A DNA stretch of 64,000 nucleotides from Brachionus plicatilis. Its lineage: Eukaryota; Rotifera; Eurotatoria; Ploima; Brachionidae. The position numbers were made by a program, and so were the translations under genes. Location of the stretch: positions 210,464 through 274,463 of the forward strand of contig QEOQ01000353.1 in NCBI GenBank assembly GCA_010279815.1. Reading direction: 5' to 3'. Under the pieces are notes generated by a model that saw only the letters and a program-made list of their open reading frames with translations, was not told the origin of the DNA and did no database searches. Shown one piece after another: positions 40,868 to 50,681 of the stretch (the stretch's first letter is position 1; each line of letters opens with the position of its first letter).

Positions 40868-41572
40868 TAAGTTTGCATTTTTTAAAATTTAATTAAAAAT
40901 TTTCCAAAATATTTTTTTAATTGAAAATTTTAGCTGAAATATTTAATATTACTAAAATTAAAATTTAAATTTAAAAAAAAATTTCGATAGCTAATTGTCT
41001 AATAAAACTTCAAAATTATTTTCTTATTATTCTTATTTAAAATCTTTAATTTGATTTTCAAAATAAAATACCAAGTTTGTTTAATTTAATTAAATTTTCT
41101 AATGAAACATTCTAGCATTTTCAAAAGAATCTTTTTAAGAAAAAATTAAAATGGAATTTTTTATTTTAATAACCAAAATTTTAGGAATTTTTTACTCTGC
41201 CAAAAAAAAAAACAATTGACTTGGCCATATAAAAATTTGAGATTTAAAAATATTGATTTTAATTTCTTTAACAATATTAAACAAAAAAACTCGAACGAGC
41301 TTAGCTTAAATTTAAAAATCACAGTCTAACATTTATTTAGACTTTTATCACATAAATTTTTATCTCTAGTAAATTTACTAAAAACAATTTCTTAAAAACT
41401 AATTGCTTTATTTTCAAATAAAATATTTATTTTTATTTGTTAATTTTATTCGAAAAGATACTAAAAAAACAAAAAAATTTTAAAATGATAAAAATAATTT
41501 ATAAAATCAAAGTTCAAAAAATAAATTAATTAATTATCCTAGTAATAAGAAAAAACCAAAAAACGGCTCAGT
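40868..41572. other. Intergenic, AT-rich
   Basis: No gene, repeat with clear ends or structured RNA recognised. Confidence 0.5.
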
Positions 41573-42024
41573 CTATTTTCTGAGACGTCTCGCAGGTTTT
41601 TTTATTACACGTTTTGACGCATTGGCATAAGAACTGAATATTTGGAACAAATTGGAAGGCATAAAATTGTTTTGTTGGTGCATTCCACTAGAAACATAAG
41701 TAAATAAGTTTGCCGCTTGTTGACCTTCACCCTGTTCTCTAAAATTTTCACGAGTCAATTGTTCTGTCTTTTGGGTCTCTGTCATCAATCCAAACAGTAG
41801 TGGTTTAGTAGGGGTACTAAATAAATTGGCACTATCGACATGCTATTAGTCTTAATTATTTCTGTACTTTGGCCTAATGTAAAAGGTGGCTTGCTGTCTT
41901 CAATTTTTTCATTGTCACTTGTTGCACCAAAAAGAACAGGTTTCGATTCTTCACTTTGACCAAAAGAAAAAGCTCGATTCGGTTCTGTACTTGAACCAAA
42001 AAGAGCTGAATTAGTCAGTTTCAA
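41573..42024 (-). pseudogene. FG-nucleoporin C-terminal fragment (Nup153-like), frameshifted
   Basis: On the minus strand a first frame (42024 down to about 41840) gives FG-type repeats: ALFGSS, FSFGQS, VLFGATS, FTLGQST. A second frame (about 41845-41573) continues ANLFSTPTKPLLFGLMTETQ and ends ANLFTYVSSG..NLFQIFSS..KRVIKKPARRLRK before a TGA-like end. The short basic tail after FG repeats is the style of Nup153/Nup1. The two parts are joined only by a frameshift near 41840, and the 5' side stops at a dispersed AAGTC-type repeat (42025-42065), so this is a truncated, broken copy. It could also be a processed pseudogene. Confidence 0.5.
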
Positions 42025-42479
42025 TCAGAGTTGTTCCTCAAGTCCAAGTCTTAACTTGACTTGAATTTTTTTTATGAGTAAAAAGTTAAATAATTACTTG
42101 AGTTGATGTTTTATTTGATTTCATCTTTACTAAATTATAGTTTTTGTAAAAATTGAATTTGAATTTTTTTTTCTCTAAAATCTCTTAAACGTTTACATTT
42201 CTAATTGAATCATTTTGTTCGAAAATTGTGCGAATAGTAGTTGTTCTTGTAGTAACTTAAAAAAAGTACTTTTGTTTTCACATAATTGCATTAGCTGTTA
42301 ATAAAAAATTTTTAGTGATGCCTATAAAATTTAAAAAAGTTATTTCAAAAAAGTGTTTGATTAAACAATAAAATACTCAGACAATTTTTTATTAATTTGG
42401 ACATGAACTAATTATTTTTGGTTATTAACTTATGATAAATGAAATAAAACAAAAAAAATAATCTAAGATAGAAATGAAT
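42025..42479. other. Spacer with AAGTC-type repeat
   Basis: CAGAGTTGTTCCTCAAGTCC at 42026 opens like the termini of the 13652-13848 element. The rest is AT-rich with nothing recognised. Confidence 0.45.
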
Positions 42480-42793
42480 TATTTGGAGACCATTTGCTGG
42501 CTTATGTTAAACTTTTTGGCTACTTGACGCTGACTGATGTTGTCTTTGTGATCAAAAGCCTTTTTTAGCTTGTTGAGTTGTCATTTAGTCATTTTTTTCG
42601 GTGTTTGACTAGATCCTTGCTTCCTTTCTGGTGAAAAATATTCACTACGTTTTAAAATTCGGTAAAAAGTACTCCTTGGAATTTTTTCTGCCATAAAATG
42701 ACTCACAGTGAATATATTTCCGAGTGGTCTTTTTTCGTTAAAAAAACGCGTACACGCGAATGTCTATTCTTTAGATGAATTTATTTTGGTCAT
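42480..42793 (-). pseudogene. Transposase fragment with helix-turn-helix
   Basis: Minus-strand translation from the ATG at 42793 shows MTKINSSKE, a stop, then FNEKRPLGNIFTVSHFMAEK..IPRSTFYRILKR. After a second stop comes LNKLKKAFDHKDNISQRQVA and KKFNISQQMVS, the helix-turn-helix of Tc1/mariner-type transposases. Two in-frame stops and the missing catalytic domain make it a remnant. The subfamily is unknown. Confidence 0.55.
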
Positions 42794-43347
42794 TTTAAAT
42801 TCAAATTGAATATTTTTTTTTTTCGTATTTATTTACTACAACAGATTAAAAAAAAATTAAAATAGCATTGCAAATCATACTTAAAGATCGTCTCGATTTT
42901 AAGTTGTCACTCTTTACTTCTTTTATATTTAAATGTGTTAAGTAATTTAATTTTATTATTAAAAGAATCCATTTATTTATATGGTTTATGTACCGAGCAA
43001 AATCCCAAAAAATTTTTATTTCAAAAATGTTAATCTCGAAAACATTTTCTTGGTATTTTGATATAAAAAAATAACAAAAAATTTAAAAAATTAAGTCGTA
43101 CAAAAAAAGTTTCATTCATACTCAAATCTTGATTCATTATATGGCTAATTAAATATTATTTTTCTATTTTTTTTAAATTATTTTTTTAAAAAATGCAGCT
43201 TATTTTTTTGAATCATTCTCAAAGTTTATAAAGTGTAAATTAAAAAATTTTTTTTGCCAAATTGATAAAAAGAGCGTTAAATTGGCGCTTTATCAATAAA
43301 CAATATAAAACAAATTCTTTAATATAAAAAATAAACATAAAAAAAAA
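42794..43347. other. Upstream region of the exonuclease gene
   Basis: AT-rich. A short inverted pair flanks 43253-43300 (GCCAAATTGATAAAAAGAGC / GCGCTTTATCAATAAACAAT). No exon found; the gene is intronless as read. Confidence 0.45.
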
Positions 43348-44031
43348 ATGATCTATACTAAAATTTGTCAAACAAATGAACTGGACAACTTTACCAGCAA
43401 TGATTTTTCAGAACTAGCCGTTGACATCGAAGGCGACAATTTGTCCAGACATGGAAAAATTTTCACCATCCAAGTTTATGCGCCCAGCATTGACACATTT
43501 TATCTTTTTGACTGTAAAACTTTAAGCTATTCGGATGTCAGATTGGCTCTAAATAATGTGTTCAGCAGCAACTCTGTAATCAAGTATTTTTTTGATTGTC
43601 GCTCTGATGTAGATGCATTGTATCATCAGTATAATATAGAGCTAAAAAATGTGCTAGATGTTCAGCTATTTGAAGTGGGCTTCAGAAAATGTTCAGGCTC
43701 TGGTAATTCTAGATATTATTCAGGTCTGTACAAAACTTTGAACACCTATTCTTACGATGTTGGAATTACAAGTTCTGAGCTAGCAGTCAAGAACAAGATA
43801 TCCCAGCAGTTTAAGTCTAAAAATTATGACATCGATCTAAATGACCAAGATGTTCTCAAATATTTGGCCATTGACGTTGTCTATTTGAAAAAGCTCTATG
43901 ATTTGTTTTTTATGAAAATTGGACATGGCAAAATTTTCAGATCAATTCAAATCGAAACTCAGAAAAGAATGGAAATATGGAAAAAAGCCCATTTTGTTAA
44001 CGACAGATCAAATGCTATCTCGGCTATCTAA
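43348..44031 (+). CDS. DEDDy-type 3'-5' exonuclease domain protein (EXD1/RNase D-like)
   Basis: Intronless, 227 residues. Motif I is AVDIEGD (Asp26 and Glu28). Motif II is in FFDCRSDVDALY (Asp88 likely). Motif III is Tyr172-xxx-Asp176 in KYLAIDVVYL. The LDVQLFEVG segment matches the DTQ/DVQ strand that follows motif II in RNase D, WRN-exo and EXD families. All four metal-binding acidic residues are therefore present and an active nuclease fold is likely. The protein is a lone exonuclease domain without HRDC or helicase, closest in layout to EXD1/EXD2-type proteins; EXD1 acts in the piRNA pathway, but that role cannot be transferred from sequence alone. It converges with the cadherin gene, 365 bp away. 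Confidence 0.85.
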   Translation: MIYTKICQTNELDNFTSNDFSELAVDIEGDNLSRHGKIFTIQVYAPSIDTFYLFDCKTLSYSDVRLALNNVFSSNSVIKYFFDCRSDVDALYHQYNIELKNVLDVQLFEVGFRKCSGSGNSRYYSGLYKTLNTYSYDVGITSSELAVKNKISQQFKSKNYDIDLNDQDVLKYLAIDVVYLKKLYDLFFMKIGHGKIFRSIQIETQKRMEIWKKAHFVNDRSNAISAI

Positions 44032-44058
44032 ATATAATCTTTAAATTTGTATCTTAGT

Positions 44059-44340
44059 TTTCTCTTCCAATACTTTTAAAAATAAAAATCAAAAAAATTT
44101 ATTTTTAAGTGAAGAGAAAAAAAAAATATTTTTTTAAAATAATTATTATAAAAAATATATGGTAACCTAGTCTAACCGGGTGACCATATTTTTTTTTATT
44201 GATTATTTCGCACCCATTTTTCTCTTCCAATACTTAAAAAAAAAAATTAAGAAAAATTTTTTTTTATAAGTGAAGAGAAAAAAAAAATTTTATTTTTTAA
44301 AATTTATTATGAAATTTTAATTATTATAAAAAATATATTA
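44059..44340. repeat. Direct repeat of a hairpin unit between the two convergent genes
   Basis: CTCTTCCAATACTT..AAGTGAAGAGAAAAAAAAA occurs twice (44060-44130 and 44221-44290), and each unit can fold (TCTCTTCC against AAGAGA). Between them lies ATATGGT..ACCATAT (about 44158-44190), a GC-containing small stem. It may serve as a two-sided 3'-end region; no transcription-termination motif is proven. Confidence 0.5.
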
Positions 44341-44395
44341 ATTTACATTATTTTTTTTTGGATAAGAAAATATGTTTTAAATAGAAACAAAAAAA

Positions 44396-46672
44396 TTAAA
44401 CATAAGATTCTGTGACAACTATTTTTTCCTGACAATTATTTACATTTATAATTTGACTTAGCACATATTTATTAGAGTCAATAAGATGTTGTTGTTTTGA
44501 TTCTAGATCTCGTTCGGAAGAGAAATCCGAACTTCCATAACATCCTTCATCCGACTCGGCATAATTCGATGATCCGGATCCATGACAAATTTTAACATTA
44601 AACTGACAGTTTACCATTTGACTTTTTTGCAGCATGTACAACTTGGAATAATTTGATTTGAGCTCTAGTGATGAATAGGGAGAACCTAAGTCTTCATTTG
44701 AACTGGAGTCCGAATAAGCCTCTGGTTTGTCGTAGTCTAAATTTTGACATTTTTCACTCTTGTCATCAATAACATTTAAATTTTTTAATTTATTATCTTT
44801 TCTCAAAAAAATAGCAAACAAAAAACACACTAACAGAACCACGCCGATGCTTATACACAGGTAAAAAATAATTTTACCCTGACTACTTATTAAAACCGAG
44901 TCTGAATTAAATAAAATTTTTTTCAACTGTAAAAAAGACATTTCCGACTCTTCTTTTCCACTAAATTTAAATTTTTCACTCTCTAAAATATCTTTTAGCA
45001 TTTTGGTATAGTTCTGTACTAAGTGACAACTTTTATTACCACACAAATAGCCATCTTCGAACACCATGAAATCGTCTTTATCAAAACTTACACTTTCAAA
45101 GTAAAATGCAGCATTTTTCTCAATATTTGATTCAAAAAGAGTTAAATTATTTATTTTATAATAAAATAGTTTATTTTTTTCCAATTCCGGTTTAGAATCC
45201 AGTTCAATTTTAAATCTAAAATTCTGTTTGGTATAATTTAATTCAGCACCATTATCCGATACCATCAAATCAAAGTCATATTCTTTATTTTCTGGCCTAA
45301 AATTAGTCGTGTCTAGCCAAATAGACATTCTACATTTAACTTTAACATAACTTTGAATACTTTCAACCAGAAAAACAAATGGAAGAGAAAAATTAGCGTT
45401 GAGTTTAAAACTAAACGCTTCTTTGCATTTTGAATCCAAAAATTTAAATAATTTTTTTTCACTCAAACGATTTAGAATAAATTTTTTTGTTTCATTTAGA
45501 CTATTTTTTTTATAATGAAAAGAATTTGTTTTTAAAGAGTCCAAATCAGTGACAAGTATAAACGGTGCTATTTTAACAAATCTCTCTTTTTTGTTCAAAT
45601 AAAATTTTAATTTTGAGCTTAATTTTTTTATCTCTGGTAAATGGTCATTTAAATCTATAATTTTTATTTCCAGCTCAAAAAGCGAACTCAACTGAACACC
45701 TCCGATGTTATCATAAGCCATCACTGTTAAATTAATTTTATCACTGCCTAACATGGATTGATTTATGGCACTTTTTTGCCACAATTGACCATTTTTTAAA
45801 AAAAAATAATCTTCATATTTTTCCAATTTAAATTTTGTGTCTCCTGTTAAGTCAAAATCTACCGCGGTAAAGTTAAACAGAGAAAAATTGCCTATGGAAT
45901 TCTCTGTTAATTCTATGGACGTTACATTGTTGGTAAAAATTGGTGCATGTTTGTTCACTTCCATGACATTAAGCTTTAGATAAGTGGTAGTCTCTAATTG
46001 AAACACTGAACCATTGTCTTTGACTGTCAGCTCTAGGTCATAAAACTGGGCAGTGGAATATTTAAGGTGTCCAACTAGCTGAATTGTGTATAATTTTGTG
46101 GATATTTCACTGAGTCGAACTGGACAGGACCCATTTAGACAATTTAATTCAATTGAACTGATTGTGCCATTTTCCAAAAAGTCATTGTCTGTAATACCAA
46201 CATAAGCTAAAATTTGGTTCACTGAACTATTTTCGTATAAGAAAAGCTCTGAGGTGTTTTCTTTGGTAAATTTTGGCATCAAATTAAAATTGATGTTTGG
46301 ATGGTTGTCATTAAGATCCTGGATGAGTAGATTGATCCGGCAGTATGAGTAAAATGAGTTGATTGATGCTTCTAGATTGAATGAGATGAGAGACTGATGA
46401 TCGAGTGAATACTTTTCTCGGTCTATGTGACTTTGTGTGTAAAGTGAGCCTGTTTTGTCCACAAAAACCGGAAAATTGGATTCGGTCATGAGGAACGATA
46501 GCGGAACAATGCGGTAATCCGCGGTTCTATTTGATTGAATTGAAACTTTGCCTATAAAAGTGCCGATTGCAGAATTTTCTGTAATTGTGAATGAGTACGT
46601 GTCTTTGGAAAATTTAAGCTGAGCATTTGTCCAGCATGGTAAAAGGAAAAATGCGATAAAAATTTTTATCAT
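44396..46672 (-). CDS. Protocadherin-like single-pass adhesion receptor
   Basis: Intronless, 758 residues. Signal peptide at 1-17. Cadherin repeats: EC1 about 18-125 (ITENSAIGT, HIDREK, DLNDNHP calcium-binding motifs), EC2 about 126-244 (YENSSVN, ITDNDF, VKDNGS, EVNKHAP) and EC3 about 245-346 (LTENSIGN, AVDFDL, AYDN, DLNDHLPE). Two diverged repeats follow (about 347-500 and 500-595), in which only pieces such as VTDLDS and VSDNGA survive. One transmembrane helix at about 601-623 (IFYLCISIGVVLLVCFLFAI) and a cytoplasmic tail of about 135 residues rich in Ser and acidic residues, with no beta-catenin-binding region recognised. This matches protocadherin-type organisation, where the ectodomain is often on one large exon, but EC number and tail differ from vertebrate clustered protocadherins. 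Role: calcium-dependent cell-cell recognition (family inference). Confidence 0.88.
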   Translation of the reverse strand: MIKIFIAFFLLPCWTNAQLKFSKDTYSFTITENSAIGTFIGKVSIQSNRTADYRIVPLSFLMTESNFPVFVDKTGSLYTQSHIDREKYSLDHQSLISFNLEASINSFYSYCRINLLIQDLNDNHPNINFNLMPKFTKENTSELFLYENSSVNQILAYVGITDNDFLENGTISSIELNCLNGSCPVRLSEISTKLYTIQLVGHLKYSTAQFYDLELTVKDNGSVFQLETTTYLKLNVMEVNKHAPIFTNNVTSIELTENSIGNFSLFNFTAVDFDLTGDTKFKLEKYEDYFFLKNGQLWQKSAINQSMLGSDKINLTVMAYDNIGGVQLSSLFELEIKIIDLNDHLPEIKKLSSKLKFYLNKKERFVKIAPFILVTDLDSLKTNSFHYKKNSLNETKKFILNRLSEKKLFKFLDSKCKEAFSFKLNANFSLPFVFLVESIQSYVKVKCRMSIWLDTTNFRPENKEYDFDLMVSDNGAELNYTKQNFRFKIELDSKPELEKNKLFYYKINNLTLFESNIEKNAAFYFESVSFDKDDFMVFEDGYLCGNKSCHLVQNYTKMLKDILESEKFKFSGKEESEMSFLQLKKILFNSDSVLISSQGKIIFYLCISIGVVLLVCFLFAIFLRKDNKLKNLNVIDDKSEKCQNLDYDKPEAYSDSSSNEDLGSPYSSLELKSNYSKLYMLQKSQMVNCQFNVKICHGSGSSNYAESDEGCYGSSDFSSERDLESKQQHLIDSNKYVLSQIINVNNCQEKIVVTESYV

Positions 46673-49326
46673 TTTTTTCGCTTGAAAATGGTATATTTTA
46701 TTTTTTATTTATTTGTTATGATACAATTTGTTCAGGTTTTTAAACTGAATGTAAGGTATTTTGCAATAAGGCCTGAAATATTTATCTAAAAATAAATATA
46801 GGAAATATAAAATATTCAGATAACAAATTAGATGTAAAATGATAGTCTAGACTTTTTAACACATTTTTGTATTACATTAGTTAGTCCTTAGCAGCTTTTA
46901 AATTAGTTCTAGTTTAAGGTTTTTTTTATATAATCTGTGAAAAAGGTAAATATTTTTTTTGGTTTTTTTTTCCTATTGGTCATATTTCTATTTATTCTAC
47001 GATTACGGTTATGTAATTAGTAATTTAAATTGATTGATTAAATTAAATATTGAACAAAACCAATTTTTTTCTCTCTTCCGGCTTGGTTTCGATGTTTACT
47101 CAAATGTTGTCAATAAAATTCGTGTCATCTAAAATACCGAGCTTCTAAACATTGGTATCAATGTTTGCCATTTAAACAAAATAGTGTGCTGACTATCCGA
47201 GTATTTCATGGATTAAATAAATTTAATTATGAATATTTTTTTTTATTTTATTTTTTTATTATTATTTATTTATATATTTTTGTATATTCTGAAGGAGCAT
47301 TAGCTCGGTACAGATAAAAAAATAAATTAATAAATTTTAAAAAAAATTATAATAATAAAAATTATTAAATAAAATAAAACTTTGATCATTTAATTACTAG
47401 TTGGCAAAAATCTTGATTAAATAAATTTTTAAACAAGTTCTTTTTAATCTAATAAGTGTAAAAACAGCTTAACAAATATTTCGCCAATACTTAAAAAATT
47501 TAAGAAGGCATTTGTTTTTGTGTCAAAATATTTAATAAATTCAATTTTTTTTTATTTTTTAGCATTTAGTTTTTTTCTGCACAATATTTTGAAATTTTTA
47601 CAAAATTATTACGTTCCAGTATTTTTTAAATAATTATATTGCTTAACACTAGATAGGCCAATTTTTTTTACACCATATAAGCCCAGCATTATTTGAAAGT
47701 GGGTTTAAAAAACATTTTGGGCTTTTAGGTATACTTTTTTTTGACATTAAGTTATAATAATTTTTAAACAAAAACATTAAAACCATAAATTATATGCAAT
47801 TTCAGATTGAAGAATAAAAAAATTTTAAACTTTAATTTTTTTAAAAAAGAGCTTTAAAAACCCATGGCCTTTCTTGTCTTAAGGAAATTTTTGTTTAACA
47901 ATTTCTGATATAAAAATTAAAAATTGAATATTTTTTAGAATATTTTTTGAATAGAGTTAAATAAACAATTTATTTAAGTTACTAACTGCATTTAAATATT
48001 TTGATGCATTTTCCAAAAATTAATTTTTTAAAATTTTAAAAACAAATTTTGTTTTGCCAATAAATAGATTTAAATTTTAAATTTTTGTTTTTTTATTTAA
48101 AATTGACTCTTAGATGATTGAGAGTAAATATACATATTTTTTTGTTTAAATATTTATGGCTTTAAATTGGATTAAGAAATGGACTAATGCGTTACTTAAT
48201 TTTTTCACTGCATTAAAATTTCATAAAAGCGTATCGCTAAAATTAATGATCACATTGTCTGATTAACACGTCAAATAAATAAAAAAATTTGGAATCTAAT
48301 AAAAGCACTAAAAGTTTATTTTTTGACGAATTTTGTTAATTTGTATTAAAAATATAATGTAAATAATTTCTATAGATAATTCATAAAGACACCATAAAAA
48401 ATTTTTTTTAATAATAAATTTAAATTTATTCTTAATAGGAGTATATTTTTAAATATTCTGATTTGAGAGAATGTTTTTTTAATTAATTAAATTAAATTTT
48501 AATTTAATTAAATTTTTTGCTCCGAAATTTTCCAGGTTGTCAATTTAGCTTATCATAGGCCAAATCAAAATTTTCTATAATAGTTTCTTTTGGTTGATAA
48601 TGTTAGCAGGTCTGGCTTTTTTCTGTTTTCTCCTAAAAGGACATCTTTAGCGTCTAGATGCCTTAATGTTTATCCAATGATATGTGTGGAAATGTGATTT
48701 TTTGGCAACCATGGATCTGTTGGTGAAATTTTATTTTTTTTTAGTTTGATACTAACTGTCAATAATTTTAATATATTTAAAAAAATTAGGAATTTTTTAA
48801 TACCAACGAGAAAATAATAATAGTCAAATCCTTTAAAATTTATAAGTCTCTTTAATATTTCATTTATTTTAATCAATTTTAGAGTGTTAAAGGTAAATTA
48901 TTAAGCATTAAAAGTTCAATTTTACTAAGTTATTTTCGGCTTGTTTTTAAATCAACCAATTTTATGTTTTTTCAATTATTCTGTTTTTTTATTTTTAAGT
49001 CGTAATAAAATTAATAGAGATAGAAGAGGATTAAACTCACATAAAAAAGGGCAAAATGTAATTTATTGTACATTTTTATATTTTTACATTTTTAAATTTT
49101 TGATAGAAAAAATAAAAACCTCAAGATAAAAAAACTTAAAAAAATTTTCATTAAGAAAAGTAATAATAAATTTGCAATTAATTAATCCTTGGTTTTTACA
49201 TTTAAATTTTTCTAAAACTCCTTTTTAAGTAATTGCGAATTTATTATTACTTTTCTTGAATAAAAATTTTTTTAGATTTTTTGATTTTGAGATTTTTTTT
49301 TTCTCTCAAAAATGTAAAAATGTAAA
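46673..49326. other. Gene-poor region left of the assembly gap
   Basis: No intact gene. Contains the GGAGCATTAGCTCGGTACAG motif at about 47290 (see 29845-30000), a short patch near 48590-48720 that reads like a decayed coding sequence on the minus strand but with several stops, and the start of a palindromic element (49062-49326). Confidence 0.5.
49062..49326. mobile_element. Palindromic element, family P2, copy 1 (cut by gap)
   Basis: AAGAAAAGTAATAATAAATT (about 49156) pairs with AATTTATTATTACTTTTCTT (about 49239), and the outer arms TTTACATTTTT.. and ..CTCTCAAAAATGTAAAAATG also pair. A second, complete copy lies at about 58728-59025. The sequence becomes N exactly where this palindrome ends, so the hairpin and the simple ATGTAAAA repeats probably broke the assembly. 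Confidence 0.65.
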
Positions 49327-49907
49327 NNNNNNNNNNNNNNNNNNNNNNNNNNNNNNNNNNNNNNNNNNNNNNNNNNNNNNNNNNNNNNNNNNNNNNNNNN
49401 NNNNNNNNNNNNNNNNNNNNNNNNNNNNNNNNNNNNNNNNNNNNNNNNNNNNNNNNNNNNNNNNNNNNNNNNNNNNNNNNNNNNNNNNNNNNNNNNNNNN
49501 NNNNNNNNNNNNNNNNNNNNNNNNNNNNNNNNNNNNNNNNNNNNNNNNNNNNNNNNNNNNNNNNNNNNNNNNNNNNNNNNNNNNNNNNNNNNNNNNNNNN
49601 NNNNNNNNNNNNNNNNNNNNNNNNNNNNNNNNNNNNNNNNNNNNNNNNNNNNNNNNNNNNNNNNNNNNNNNNNNNNNNNNNNNNNNNNNNNNNNNNNNNN
49701 NNNNNNNNNNNNNNNNNNNNNNNNNNNNNNNNNNNNNNNNNNNNNNNNNNNNNNNNNNNNNNNNNNNNNNNNNNNNNNNNNNNNNNNNNNNNNNNNNNNN
49801 NNNNNNNNNNNNNNNNNNNNNNNNNNNNNNNNNNNNNNNNNNNNNNNNNNNNNNNNNNNNNNNNNNNNNNNNNNNNNNNNNNNNNNNNNNNNNNNNNNNN
49901 NNNNNNN
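49327..49907. other. Assembly gap (581 N)
   Basis: Run of N; content unknown. Confidence 0.99.
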
Positions 49908-49916
49908 ATACATATT

Positions 49917-50681
49917 TTAATTATTTGATGATTCAGGAAAAAAAGAAGAAATAGTAAGGTAGCAATTACACAATGGAGTTGGGTACTCGATGTATCTTGA
50001 TTCGAAACCTCTGTTATATTCTTCCACCAGTCTAACAGTTAATGGAACAGAATTGCTCAGTCCTGCCCTAACATATCTCTCACTCAACTCAAAAAGTCGA
50101 TTTGAGACTGTTAGTAGTTTAAGTTTATTATATGCTTCATTATGTAATATGTTGGAGGGAGTATCATATCTTAGTTTTAGTATAGAACGAACTGCTGAAT
50201 TTTGGATTACTTCTAATCTTTTGATATTAGTTTCTGAAAGAGAGTTAAGACAAGGAAAAGAATAATCTAAAATAGATCCAATCAAAGACTTATAAAGGTT
50301 TCCTAAAGTGTTTAAGTCAAGGCCCCATTTTTTATTCGACAAGATTTTTATTAAATTTAGCCTTGAATTGCAACGTTCTTTAATTTCTTCTATCATTGAA
50401 GAAAAGGTTAATTTAGAATCAAATCTAATACCTAGGAACTTAATTTCTTTTAAGTTTTCGATTCTATTCCCATAAATCCTTAAATTAAACACAGAACTTT
50501 CTTTATTATTTTTAGTAAAAATCATTGAGCAAGACTTTTCAACCGAAATCTTCATTTTCCACTTGAAAAGCCACTTTTCTAATTCAACTAAGTACTTATT
50601 CATCTTACTTTCTATATTTCCATTTTTTTTATAAATGAAAAAAGTGACAAGATCGTCTGTCTCTTTGTTTATGTTTTTTTA
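49917..50681 (-). pseudogene. LINE reverse-transcriptase fragment (palm end and thumb)
   Basis: On the minus strand about 254 codons are open. They begin around the catalytic box, here reading TDDLVTFF (codons near 50660-50652) where Y/FADD is expected, then WLFKWKMKISVEKS (the conserved W..K..K..KS motif), IKFLGIRFDSKLTF and a thumb region ILDYSFPCLNSLS..IQNSAVRSILKL. This is a jockey/CR1-type element, 5'-truncated. It ends with a stop at 49917-49919, close to the gap. Upstream of the TDD box the frame is closed by a stop. It is a different subfamily from the fragment at 14033. Confidence 0.8.

Noticed and set aside
48590..48720. Minus-strand patch resembling a decayed coding region
   Set aside because: Several stops in every frame and no recognised motif.
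49256..49954. Open frames running through the N gap
   Set aside because: They are artefacts of translating N; only a few real codons lie at each end.
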